From Lactuca virosa (lineage: Eukaryota; Streptophyta; Magnoliopsida; Asterales; Asteraceae): a stretch of 64,000 bases of DNA. The notes under the pieces are model-generated. The model made no database searches, was not told the origin of the DNA, and saw only the letters and a list, made by a program, of their open reading frames with translations. A program made the translations under genes and the position numbers. Below are positions 46,150-56,419 of this stretch, piece after piece; within the stretch, counting starts at the first letter, position 1; the number at the start of each line of letters is the position of its first letter. Location: assembly GCA_928212115.1 (NCBI GenBank), contig CAKMRJ010003334.1:39283616-39347615 (forward strand), written 5' to 3'.

Positions 46150-46499
46150 TTATTTCATTAATTTTTTTTTTAGAGAAAATTACATGAATGGTCCATTGAT
46201 TTGGGGTAACTTGCTTGTCCAGTCCCTAACTCTATATTTTTAACTCAGACTATCATTCCTTTATAAGCTTGTTGCACGCTTGGTTCCTCCGTCCTGTGCT
46301 ATTAAATGTCAATGTTAAAACACCCCATGTGCAAGGCATGTACGGGTATTCTTGTCCTTTTCTTTTAAGAGAGTGTTTGCGTCATTTTTTTGAAGCCCAA
46401 GCGACCAAGGGTTTACGAAGGCAAGACATACTTATCGAAGAATTTTTCTTTAGCACCTTTTAAAGAAGAGTTTGAGAGATTGTGAAATAGATCCACATC
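46150..46499. other. Possible MULE-type terminal fragment
   Basis: The sequence GAAAATTACATGAATGGTCC ... TTGTCCAGTCCCTAACTC has the wording of plant MULE ends. Neither a partner end nor a target duplication was found. No gene is visible. Confidence 0.3.
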
Positions 46500-47440
46500 T
46501 TGACAACCTAGTTTTCCACGGGTTACACTCTACCAGAGGTTAATGAGAATGAAATGAAAGATAAGCTTTTGGAGAGTGACTCCTGACTAAATCAAAGAAA
46601 TGGGGATGTGGTTTTGGTGACAAAAAAACATGTTGTTGATATCTCTTTACCTCCTCGACAGAGGTTGTCATTGATGTTATTTGTACCCTTTAGCAAGAGG
46701 ATAAGGGGTTGATCTCGATTAGAAGGACCTTGGGGATAAGAACTCTCAATGGGCCAGGAGCTCCGGTTAAAAAGCCACATAAATGTATTTGGCTTTCGGA
46801 AATGTTAGAAGAGTTGTTGTTGTTGATCAGACGATGAGTTACTTTATAGATGGTTGTATGAAAAATATGGAGGAGATCATTAAGTCTCATGGAGTATTGG
46901 AAGTTTGCAAATGAATTTTCTTTCTCTTAATGTTCAAGGTCTTAGTCAAAACGAGAAGAAAGTTTGGGTAGTCTTCAAAACAATTGACTTTATCATACAA
47001 AAAAGCTTTCAAATGAATTTTCTCCTGGATCCATGGATGTAGTCTTCAAAAGAATTAGTTTTATCATACAAAAAGGTTTAGAGACGCGGTTTGTTATCCG
47101 TTTGTCTTCTCACTCATTGTAAACGTGATCACTAATTAATTATGAAATATTTTTTTTTTCTTTAGCTTGGGTTAAGGATTTATGCTTAAAGCATAAGGTG
47201 AACTTTTTTTATTTTATAGGAAACAAAAATGGATCATATGGATTTATCTTCTGTAAGATCCTTATGGGGTAACCTTCACTTTAATTATGTTTGTAGTCTC
47301 TCATTCGGGAATTCAGGGTGAATTTTGTCTGTTTGGGATCTTTCTCTGTTTGCTAAAAATAACGTTTCGTGCTTTGATTATTTTTTGCTTGTTGAGGGTA
47401 TTTAGAGACCAACAAATATAGATTTATCTGTTATTCCTAA
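46500..47440 (+). pseudogene. LINE (L1-type) remnant with endonuclease start
   Basis: ATG at 46911 opens MNFLSLNVQGLSQNEKKVWV, a good match to the start of plant LINE ORF2 (apurinic-type endonuclease). Further shifted-frame traces follow at 47165-47440 (LCLKHKVNF; LWGNLHFNYVCSLSFGNSG; LSVWDLSLFAKNNVS). The part before 46911 may be the end of ORF1. No RT domain, tail or target duplication is left, so only a short, old fragment remains. Confidence 0.7.
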
Positions 47441-48465
47441 TTCGTGGGTTTCAAGTTTGGCTCATTATATAAATCATTGATATGATTGATGACGCAATAT
47501 CAATCACAGTGAGTCGAGAATAACTCTCGCTAAGAGTCATAAGTCAATGGTTCCATATCAAAGACAAATGGAATGTGCGACTTGATATTGGTAATTCTGA
47601 AAGCCTAGTGCAGTCGAAGAGGTTGATCGCCTGCCATAGAGGATAAGGTTTGGCAGTGAGAGACCCTGGTACCATGATAATTACTAAAATTCTTGATTAT
47701 TTTCATTCCAAATATTTATTTACACATATAAATACAATAAACGTTGGGCCATGAACCACTTATACAAGTGGGCTAACACTAGTAACATTCACAACAAAGC
47801 ACAATCACAACTATCTTTATTAACAGGTTTTACCTTTAATTTGTAATTGTCTTCATGTAGTAAAAGCAAACCACCCAAACGATATAGGGTTCTATTCAAA
47901 TGCATAACAAACCAATATATTCAGCTAGCCTACCATGAATGCTTCCAAGTTCCAACAATCACCCCTTCATGTTACGATCATGGTTGGATCATAATAGTGC
48001 AAAATTAAATAGTAACCACCAACCCATCATAAACATTGCAAAAAAAAGAAAAAAAAAAAAACAATGGGATCCAACAAAGTTGTCTTATTTTTATCACTTT
48101 CTTTAAAACAAACAAAAGCCATTCATCCATCCCACTAATACTCTCCTTCAATCACATCTACCTTTTAATGTTTTGATGTCTGTGATTAGATGCATTAGTA
48201 TTGGTATCAAGTATCAGGTATCAAGTATCATCACCCTGTTAATCTATTTTTTTATTGTTCTATCTCTCAGCCTACATCCGGCTTCAGTTATCATCTACCC
48301 AAAACAATACCAATACAATAAAACATCATGCTATGAATTCATAGCAACAAAATCTCAAAATCAGTTTAACTGGAATTTCTCCACACAATCTAATCAAGAT
48401 TGAAGGTAAAATGTATATATACTTTAATTCACTTCTTGCATACCATTTGGCCTTCAACAACAAAA
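47441..48465. other. Intergenic DNA downstream of the mPGES-2-like gene
   Basis: No coding region is visible. The right ~300 bp probably include the 3' UTR and polyadenylation region of the gene at 48466-52440. An A-rich run lies at 48040-48061. Confidence 0.4.
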
Positions 48466-49815
48466 TTACGCCTTTACCCTCGAAGATTCACCAACAACAT
48501 TCTCCATTCTTGCATACCACTCCCCAATCCTCGTGTGCTCCACCATATCTTTACCTGATGTTAGATACCGAATAGGCCTCAGCACCCCAAACACCGCCAG
48601 GTCAGCCAAATTAGGCTTCAAGCCACCTGTCACAATCACAATAATAATAGATACAAACATTAATACTCATACAACAAAACTGAGAGAGATAAAATAACAA
48701 TATAATTAAGGGTCATATGAAATATGTTTACCTAAAAAGTCCCTGCCATCAAGTGCATCAACCCAAGTTTCACAAGCTTCATATAAAGCTGTCCTTTCAT
48801 CAGTGATATTATATTTTTTCTTAAGTTTCTTGGACACAAAGTACATAGCAGCAGCCCCCGCGTATTTTACTGTGTATTTCTCAGTATAGCTGAAATTACC
48901 TGCAGAAAAATGGATACATTTTTTACTCAGAATATCAGTAATAATTATTTATTACAAAATATTGATAATCCTGGCTTACCATTGCTAGTGATATAGTTGA
49001 AAGATTCAAGAGCTTCAGAAGTGTTTCGGTATATATTTGGTGATAACATATGCACCAAATGATCATCAACCCACCTACATATACATTATACATATACATA
49101 TATTACATAAAATCTTGTCACAAAAATATTAGTTAAAACATAAAATGTTTAACATGATTATCGACATACCGACGCCATTTCTTTTCTTCTTCATCATCAT
49201 TGACCACTGAAGTAGATTTCACAGGACTGAGCTTGGTTCTCATCTGATCAATAATGGCTGCAATTAAAAACAAAGACATCAATTTTTGTAATGGAATGTA
49301 AAAAAGAAAAGGGATGCTTCATGCTTCTAGTTTGTATGATTATATCACCATTGATTGAGATAAAAAGAAAGAAAAAGAGAATGATGAAGGAAGAAAGGAA
49401 AACCTGATGAATCTTGTAGTGGTTGACCATCGACCATGAGTATAGGCACCTTCTTGTAATCAGACCATTTGATTTCTTTCTTGCTAAGTGGATTCACCTC
49501 CACAACTTTGTATGGCACATCATAGTAATCCAAAAATGCTGAAAAACCAACAAATAACAAAACTAAATATATCATAAACTGCTTAAACCAAGAATAGTTA
49601 GGTAACTGTACTACATCACCTCCATAATAATTATTAATTGGAATAATATAACCACAATAAGTTTTCCCAAACTGATTATTATTGCAACTTCAAATACAAA
49701 TAAACATTTTAATGCACATCAAACTGATGCTTGTATATGTAACGGGATTTGACCACTCAATGAATGGTCAAATCCCATTAATTTGAGGTACTATCAAATA
49801 AGAATATAAGCCAAG

Positions 49816-49858
<43 letters not shown>

Positions 49859-52440
49859 CAATTTGGACTCATTGTGGGCACTATGAGTTCCTTGTGATAC
49901 CTTTTAGCATCATTAATTTAATGCTACTTCCACCTTCCAAATCTAATGAAGGTCATCTTTAAACCATTTCTAAGGAAGTTTTAATCGGTATCTTTTGATG
50001 ACATCTTAATATACAGCTGTGATTAGTTAGTTACCTCACAGTTGTGTTTGAGTTATTGAGTAATTTGCTAAGCTCAGCAAATGTGCCTAGGGGGTGTCAC
50101 AAGTCACAGCCTGTACTCGCATTAGTGCATTACCTAATTTTACCTCATCGTTCACAATATAAGCTTAGCCGATGCATAAGGGAAAAGAATCGGATCATTT
50201 CTAATGCAGAAGGGGAATTTTAGTGCATTCATCAGCAAGGAGTTATCATGAAATTTATCTTAGTACACTACACTTATGAAAGAGAGTTGTTGGTCATTTG
50301 TACATGCGGTTCTGAAATTGAGTAAGGGGGTGTTTGGGAGTGCTTTTTGAACTCTAAAAATGCTTTTAGATAGAAGTGCTTATTTGCTTATAGTGGTGGT
50401 AAAAGGAGTTTTTTAAAAAGTGTTTGAATAAGCTTTTATAGTGAAAAAGCCAATAAGTCAATAAGTTAAAAAGTGTTTGGCTTAAAAAATGCTTTTTGAA
50501 GTTATTTTGGTTGAAAAGCCATAAGCAGTTTCAAAAAGCCACGTTTTACATGCTTATTAAAAAGTGCTTTTTGAAGCTTATGGAAAAGCTATTCTGAAAA
50601 GTGCTTTTGAGTTTGCCAAACACTTCTTTTGACTTATTAGCTTTTCAAAAAACCAATAAGCACTTTTCAAACGCAATCCCAAAAAACCCCTAAGTACATT
50701 TGGATGGACATTTTGTTATTAAAAGAGCTTAAAGTATCTTTTGGATAAATAAGCTATCAACTTACTCCCTTTCAGCTGAAATGGTTATCTAAGCACACGT
50801 TTTGGATAACATATTCAAACTCCATACGGGTTTTCAGATCCAATAGTCTAAGTTAAAGACAACGTATTCCTTAGCCCTTTTTGGAAAGACTTGTTGGCCC
50901 TTCATGGCATAGATTATAAATCATCCAATTCATATCAACCTCATACTGATGAACAGTCAGAAGAAGTGCTTAAGAGATAAAGGATTCTTAACGCTAAGAT
51001 GCATGTGTTGCTCAAAAGTCAAAAACCTTCCTATCACATTGCTACAAAGCACACTCCATCCAAAGTTATCTCTGGCCAAAAACCCCCCCAACTCATCTGC
51101 CATATCTTCCTAGTGAAAGCAAGGTAGAAGCATGTGATACAAGTTCGATTGCTGAAGTAAGTTATCCAATTAATAAAGCCCAAAACACAATCAACCAGAA
51201 TGCATACAAGCATAAACCAACATATGATGTATTGATGTTTGAAGTGGGAGATTGGGTATAAGCAATCTCTTGTGGAGTTAAATCAAACCAAAAACTAGCA
51301 GCTATAAATCATGGATTTTATCTTATAATAGCCAAAGTTGGATCGGTTGCCTTTGACTACACATTGTACCTTCCTCCTAAACCTAAAGCTTCAATATGCC
51401 AATTTTTCATGTCTCTTTTCTTCAAGAAACAATGGACCTCTGCCTACACCTAATGATTTACCCACTAATTCACTTATGCCAGATAAACTCCTTATTGTTT
51501 GCAGTTTTGCTCATGTGGAAGGAATGATTAATCAAATTGAGAACAAGGATCAACTCAAGTTGGCATCAACTTAAGGAAGGAGTACTGATCATGTAAACTT
51601 GTTAATCTCTTATTTTTGTCACTTCTATTAGTGTATGTATATGTATGATCCCTATATAGGCTTCTTATGTAACAAATCCAGGTGATGCCTCTCACAAATA
51701 ATTTTAAAGTGCAAGCAACTACGCAGGTCTGTGAATTGCTTATGGGGATGAAGAAAGTGATTTTTTTCTCTCCATGAGCTAATTCTTCATCTTAGCTTTT
51801 ATGGTTGATCTGGTTATTGATCAACCAATGAGATTTACCTTAACCACAAATCAAAGTGAGGCTGTAACAGCCATTTATCATTCTTTGAAGTATTAACCAT
51901 CCCAAATCATCATAAATAAGTTCAAACAAGCCTAAAAGTTTTCTAAAACAGACATGAAAGATACCAAAGTAGTTATTAGGGCACGTTAGTATTAATTACA
52001 ACATTCCCTCTTCGGGAACTTCTAGTCTGCCCTGTACTCGATGTAAATCTGGGTGATAGAATGAAAGTCTTACCTTTGACCTTGTTACAGAAAGGGCAAG
52101 ATTCGTATTGGTAGAGCACGACCTCCTTTGGAACTAGATCAGGGCTGATGGGTTCCTTGGCATACGCCTCTTCTTCCACAAATACTGATGAAGACCCAGC
52201 AGCGACGGACGCGGCAACACAGCCCAAGGACAGAAAAACTTTAGCAGCAGTCGAAGAATAACCGCCTTGGGACGTAGATCCCACGGATGAAGAAAACCAC
52301 CGGCGAGAAGAGCCGGTATTGGCGGCGTAAAAGGATGCTGCCTGAAAAAGCTTGTTATATTCGTGGTGGTGTTCTGAGGAAGCAAGGATGGCCCGGGATA
52401 GGGAAGTGGAAGCGGCAGCGAGTGTAGAAACTCTTCTCAT
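48466..52440 (-). CDS. Prostaglandin E synthase 2-like protein (glutaredoxin + GST-C fold)
   Basis: I read six coding exons: 52440-52074, 49538-49404, 49257-49170, 49074-48980, 48899-48732 and 48626-48466. All introns are GT-AG and the sum is 1014 nt, 337 residues. The N-terminus (MRRVSTLAAASTSLSRAIL, Arg/Ser-rich) looks like an organelle presequence, and a hydrophobic segment lies at about residues 67-83 (VFLSLGCVAASVAAG). The glutaredoxin-like domain begins LYQYESCPFCNKVK with CPFC at 115-118, followed by VPYKVVEVNP and KKVPIL(M)VDG with the cis-Pro. The C-terminal half (from about 195, WVDDHLVHMLSPNIYRN...) is GST-C-like and ends GEWYARMENVVGESSRVKA. Plant homologues are annotated as GST-family or mPGES-2 proteins; their substrate is not settled. 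Intron 1 is 2535 bp because of transposon DNA. An in-frame Met at 52599 also exists; 52440 is chosen because it gives the presequence. Confidence 0.92.
49821..49857 (+). repeat. Poly(A) run of about 37-38 bases in intron 1
   Basis: A pure A run directly abuts the gypsy fragment that starts at 49858. Its length is uncertain, as for all long homopolymers. Confidence 0.8.
49858..51575 (+). pseudogene. Gypsy pol fragment in intron 1 of the mPGES-2-like gene
   Basis: Shifted-frame traces occur in pol order: RT (GHYEFLVIPF, about 49875), RNase H (AFISKELS... YEKESCW-like, 50225-50300, then GHFVIK at 50705), integrase core end (FLSPFWKDLLALHG... SYQPHTDEQSEE, 50870-50965) and C-terminal region (VLMFEVGDWV at 51235, LPPKPKASICQFFMSLFF at 51370). 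The gene is on the opposite strand. The fragment belongs to a gypsy lineage different from A-D, judged by its integrase text. No LTRs are seen. Confidence 0.7.
50326..50690. mobile_element. Tourist-like MITE (PIF/Harbinger)
   Basis: The left end GGGGGTGTTTGGGAGTGCTT and the reverse complement of the right end GGGGTTTTTTGGGATTGCGT form imperfect inverted repeats. TAA flanks both sides (50323-50325 and 50691-50693), the usual 3-bp duplication. The 365-bp interior is made of AAAAGTGCTTTTT-type words and has no ORF. It sits within the gypsy fragment, so it came later. Confidence 0.8.
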
Positions 52441-53280
52441 CGTTTCGGGTGGTTGGATATGAGGGAGGCGGCGTGTATTGTACGGTGGCCGGCGGTAGGG
52501 GAAGTGAAATATTTGATGGGGGTTTAGAGCCCGTGGTGGGAATACGATGTACCTGGTAGATTCGCGACCATGTGTTGTATACGCATTAAAGTGGACCAAC
52601 CTTTTTTACATGTTTTAAGTTTTAAAATGTTATTAAAATTTCAAAAAAGAAAAAGGTTCATAAAATTACAACGAGCCATAAGGAAAACGCTCACCCTTTT
52701 ATTAAAATAGAAATAAATGTTATTACATATATTTTAATTGAAAAAATGCGACAGATTAATTTTTATTTTTATTTGTTAATTTATTTTGTTTTTTTATTGC
52801 CATCGATTTTGCTCCATCTATATCAATTTTGCCCAAATTTAACCAACTTTGATCATGGCCGATTTATTTTAGTCACTGAATGGTCATCAACCGTCTAGAC
52901 GCCCTTAACCGTTTAAAGCGATTTATTTTATACAACAATGAAAATTATATATAATTACATTTCAACATTTCCACTTTTAATTTGGACTACCATTTTATAA
53001 CATTTTACTCATGATTAATCTACATAACAAGAAGTGGTTATTAAATGTGACAAAATGGGTTAGTTGAATGGACGGGAAAATGTTTCTAAAACAATTAGAA
53101 TTTGAATTGGAAATGAATATGTCGGGAATTTGAATCCAATTACACATATTATTTGGCAATAAATGAAATTGTAATCTATGTAAAATGATAGAATATCTGT
53201 TTTGCTTAAATTTTCCTTTTCTATCTTACATGTAAAGATAAATTAAATAAACTATAAAAATAGTAAATTTTCTTTTTATT
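52441..53280. other. Upstream region of the mPGES-2-like gene
   Basis: The promoter should lie in the first few hundred bases; no clear TATA box was identified. From about 52610 the DNA is very AT-rich and shows no gene or repeat that I recognise. Confidence 0.4.
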
Positions 53281-53289
53281 GATTGAGCA

Positions 53290-53620
53290 TTCATGTCAGT
53301 GGTGGTGATGGGTGGTAGTGGTGGTGATGGTGATGGTGGGTGGTAATGGTAGTGGTGGTGGCGGTGGAGGGTAAGCGATGGCAGGTAGTGGTGCTGGGGG
53401 AGGTGGTGGTCGCGGTGATGGTATCGATGGTAGGTGGTAGGTGGTAGGTGGTGGTAGTGGTGGTGGCGGTGGTCGTATGTGAGTGATGGTGGTGGTGGTG
53501 GTGGTGGTAGGTGATGGTGGTGAAGGTGGTGGTGGCAACGGTGGTGGGTGGTGGTGGCGGTGGCGGTGGCGGTGGCGAAGGTGGTGATGGTAGGTGATGG
53601 TGGCAGTGATGGTGGGTGAT
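53290..53620. repeat. GGT/GGTGAT microsatellite (about 330 bp)
   Basis: The tract is an imperfect array of GGT with GAT, GGC and GTA variants, strongly strand-asymmetric (almost no C on the plus strand). It ends exactly at the LTR of gypsy D. The long His/Pro/Thr-rich frame on the minus strand is a by-product. Confidence 0.85.
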
Positions 53621-53835
53621 TGTAACGTCCGGGTTTCGGGGCTAAACATTTTCGACAATGTAATAGTCTAGGTCAACTATTGTAACTCTTTTTGAAGTAA
53701 TAAAGATGAAATATTTGAGTATTATGTGAATTATGTGTATTTGTGTGCTTATTACTTATTTATAAATGTGTAATAAATAAATGATAAAAATAAGCGTCAA
53801 AATTAAAGTGTGAGATAAACCCGATATCTTTACAT

Positions 53836-54420
53836 AAAGTTGTAGTAGTCGAAACAAGGATTTCGGGGATATAAAGAACGCCGAAATCCGAGTTATAACG
53901 AAGAAGTTATGACCCGTCGAAGTTTCGCGACAGAACCGGCACGATACCGGGAAGCGTAAATAGTGAATTTACGATAGAGCGAGTTTTAGCCTTAGAGATC
54001 TAAACGAAAGTCGTAGAATATGTTAAACCGAGAGCGTCCATAAAAAGAACGCCCAAATCTGACTTCGTATGAGGAAGTTATGATTTTTCGAAGTTTCGGC
54101 TTAGCAGTGTACAGCCTGAAGTTCGAATATTAGATCGAGCGGTTTTTAGCCGACGCAACCTAAACGAGAATCGAAGATCTCGTTAATAATAGCGTGACGG
54201 TAAAAAGACAGACGAAAACGGACATCGGATGAAGATGTTATGAATTTTAACGGACCAATCCTGTCCCGGCCTGTTAAAAATATAACTTTTAAAATAAAGT
54301 CAAAATTAGCCGACGGAGTCTAAACGAAAGTTGTAGAGTACGTTCCCGCCTTCGCGTGGATATAAATAACGTCGAAAACGGAGCTCGTATGAGGAAGATA
54401 CGGATTTTTGAAGTTGAGTG
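53836..54420 (+). repeat. Four-copy ~160-bp tandem repeat in the gypsy D U3
   Basis: Each copy holds an ACGAAAGT(C/T)GTAGA-like block, then AACGCC(G/C)AAA-like, then a GAGGAAGTTATG-like block and a CGAAGTTTCG-like end. The first block recurs at about 53839, 54010, 54169 and 54330, giving spacings of 171, 159 and 161. Copies are diverged, so the array is old. Confidence 0.75.
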
Positions 54421-54519
54421 TGCAAATTGCGAGACCTAATGCGAGATAGGCGACGTGGCAGCATCTGGGCCGCCCATTGCTGATCAGGGGATCACTTCGG
54501 ATTGCGACACCTCACCTTC

Positions 54520-54656
54520 GCTACGCCCCGCGTCCGAGGCTAGGTACGCCCAGCGTACCTCCGGTCTTATCCCTTCCGAGTGCGAGACAGCTGGAGTCCA
54601 TCTGGCAGCCTTATCCGATGAACGCCTCGCGTAGAGCGAACCTACGCCCAGCGTAG
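54520..54656. repeat. GTACGC...GCGTAC palindromes upstream of the gypsy D TATA box
   Basis: GTACGCCCAGCGTAC (54544-54558) and CTACGCCCAGCGTAG (54642-54656) are inverted repeats with a 3-bp centre. Weaker copies CTACGCCCCGCGTCC (54521) and ACGCCTCGCGTAG (54622) lie between. The cluster ends 17 bp before the TATA box. Confidence 0.85.
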
Positions 54657-54672
54657 TGCGAAGCCTCGCACC

Positions 54673-54680
54673 TATAAATA
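54673..54680 (+). promoter_or_regulatory. TATA box of the gypsy D LTR
   Basis: CCTATAAATAGGGG context, followed by a pyrimidine-rich leader; the best TATA box in the window. Confidence 0.7.
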
Positions 54681-55012
54681 GGGGTGCGAGGGCAGCCGGT
54701 TTCTCACACCAAAAATCAACTCTTTCTCTCACTACTTTCTCTCTCTAGCATATCCTAACCCCCCCCTAAGCCTAGGTAAACCCCCTAGCACCCGAAGGAT
54801 GCCCCGAGGCTCCCGGAGTCTCGAGAAAAAGGGTCTTTCGGTTTAGAAACGCTGCTCCAAGCGAAGCCCGGTTTTTAACAAAACCCGATGTAAGTGAGCT
54901 ACGCCTACGCTATTTTTAATATAGCTTTTATTTAATTATAGTAATGTTATTAGGTCCTTAAAATAATTATTTGGGCTATTATTATGAGTTATATAGAGTG
55001 TTGTTTAACGCT

Positions 55013-55043
<31 letters not shown>

Positions 55044-56079
55044 CTAGACTATTAATTAGTCGCGGTTAACGTTATACTAAACCGTAGTGGTATTGATACT
55101 AGGTTTTGTCGAGGGAAAATTATTTTGAGATAACGAAGCGTTATTCAAGTGCAGAGTCACCACCTTTCAGGTGAGTGCATAGTCTCTTTCATCTTACACA
55201 TAGATATGAAGTATTTATTATAAACTACGTGCTATGTGTGCATATTATCTGAATACTTGCTGTCTATGTTGATGAAAGATTTTTATACATGTTTTAAATG
55301 ATTTAAACTGTATATGTATTTTATATCTACAAAAATGTTGGGGTAAAACATGGGTAGATGTAATAAGACGATGTGTGATAAAATGATGAGAGGTCTCGAT
55401 GTTGTTGGTGATCCAGTCATCTAGCGGAGTATAGATGACGACCACGGACTCTTCTAGATAGTCCAGTGGAACGCTAGCAGGCTCGTAACCTGTAGGTGTT
55501 TGTGAACGATGTGTTCACCGGTGTACTCCATCCCCCTCATTATTGCCTTTAGGACATTTATTGCTGAGGAACCACCTTAGCAGTAGTGTCCATCCCGATA
55601 ATGATCCTTAGGCTAGGTCCCTTATGATAGGTGTTTAGGGACGTAAAGTGAGGATAACGGGAACGGGTAATCGGGTTATTGTTGATTGATGAAATTAATA
55701 AACTTATTTATTGTGGGTTGAAAACCATATGTGCTCACCAGGCTCCCAAGCCTGACCCACTCAGTTTCATGTATTACAGGTAGTGGCGCTCGAGCATAGA
55801 TGTGATGTTTTGGATGAGGGATTACGGATATAGGCCTGTAGATATGAAATAATGTAGTAAGGCTTATATTGTACTATTTATGCTTTTGATCTGTATCGAA
55901 GATGACATCCCGAGTCTTTTAATGAAATACATTCCTTTGGAAATGCTTTTGATAAATCTTTATCATATTTTGTTTTGGGACAAATTCCGCAACACTTTTA
56001 TTTAAAATGTTACTCTGATTTTCAAACAAGTATAAACAAAATCGGTCTTTTCTGGCCGTGAAAATGGGGATGTCACAGT

Positions 56080-56091
56080 TGGTATCAGAGC
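56080..56091 (+). promoter_or_regulatory. Primer-binding site of gypsy D (tRNA-Met)
   Basis: TGGTATCAGAGC begins two bases after the LTR end. Confidence 0.88.
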
Positions 56092-56419
56092 ATTAGTTTA
56101 AGCGAACTAGGAATTTGTAGGATTTCTAGACTTAAACTTAGAATACTAAGCGATGATTGTGAGGTGTGAGCACTAGCTTATTTTAGGAATTATGCCTAAA
56201 ATGCTTTTATGTGCTAAATGTTTTATGCCTTATGTGCTGTTAATTGTTCGGATCTATGGTCTGTTGCCGACCGGATCTGGAAACCTTATGTGTTTAGGAT
56301 TATAAACGTACGACTACGATATTAGAACTAGCATATAAACGTTTCGGAGAGAGAATGATGATTTAAATGTCTATCCTAAATAAAGATCTAAATTCACCTT
56401 ATTCGGCGTATAGATCAAA

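Larger units (their letters stand above)
53621..56077 (+). repeat. 5' LTR of gypsy D
   Basis: The LTR is 2457 bp, TGTAACGTCC... to ...GGATGTCACA. The U3 has four diverged copies of a ~160-170 bp repeat. TATAAATA at 54673-54680 is a clear TATA box followed by a CT-rich leader (CTCTTTCTCTCACTACTTTC). Palindromes of the GTACGC type lie just upstream (54520-54656). An ATA/ATT repeat lies near 55015-55045. Confidence 0.88.

Noticed and set aside
49821..49857. Poly(A) tail of a processed pseudogene or LINE
   Set aside because: It lies on the 5' side of the plus-strand gypsy fragment and nothing retroposed precedes it; more likely simple homopolymer growth.
51976..52599. 207-codon single-exon gene
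   Set aside because: It is exon 1 of the mPGES-2-like gene read through its GT donor into the intron; splicing to 49538 gives the conserved protein.
52441..52599. Upstream start codon at 52599 for the mPGES-2-like gene
   Set aside because: Frame is open, but the added 53 residues are not presequence-like and MRRVSTLAA at 52440 is the better start; kept as an alternative in the gene entry.
53296..53658. 120-codon minus-strand frame rich in His, Pro and Thr
   Set aside because: It is the translation of the GGT microsatellite and runs into the gypsy D LTR; no gene-like structure.
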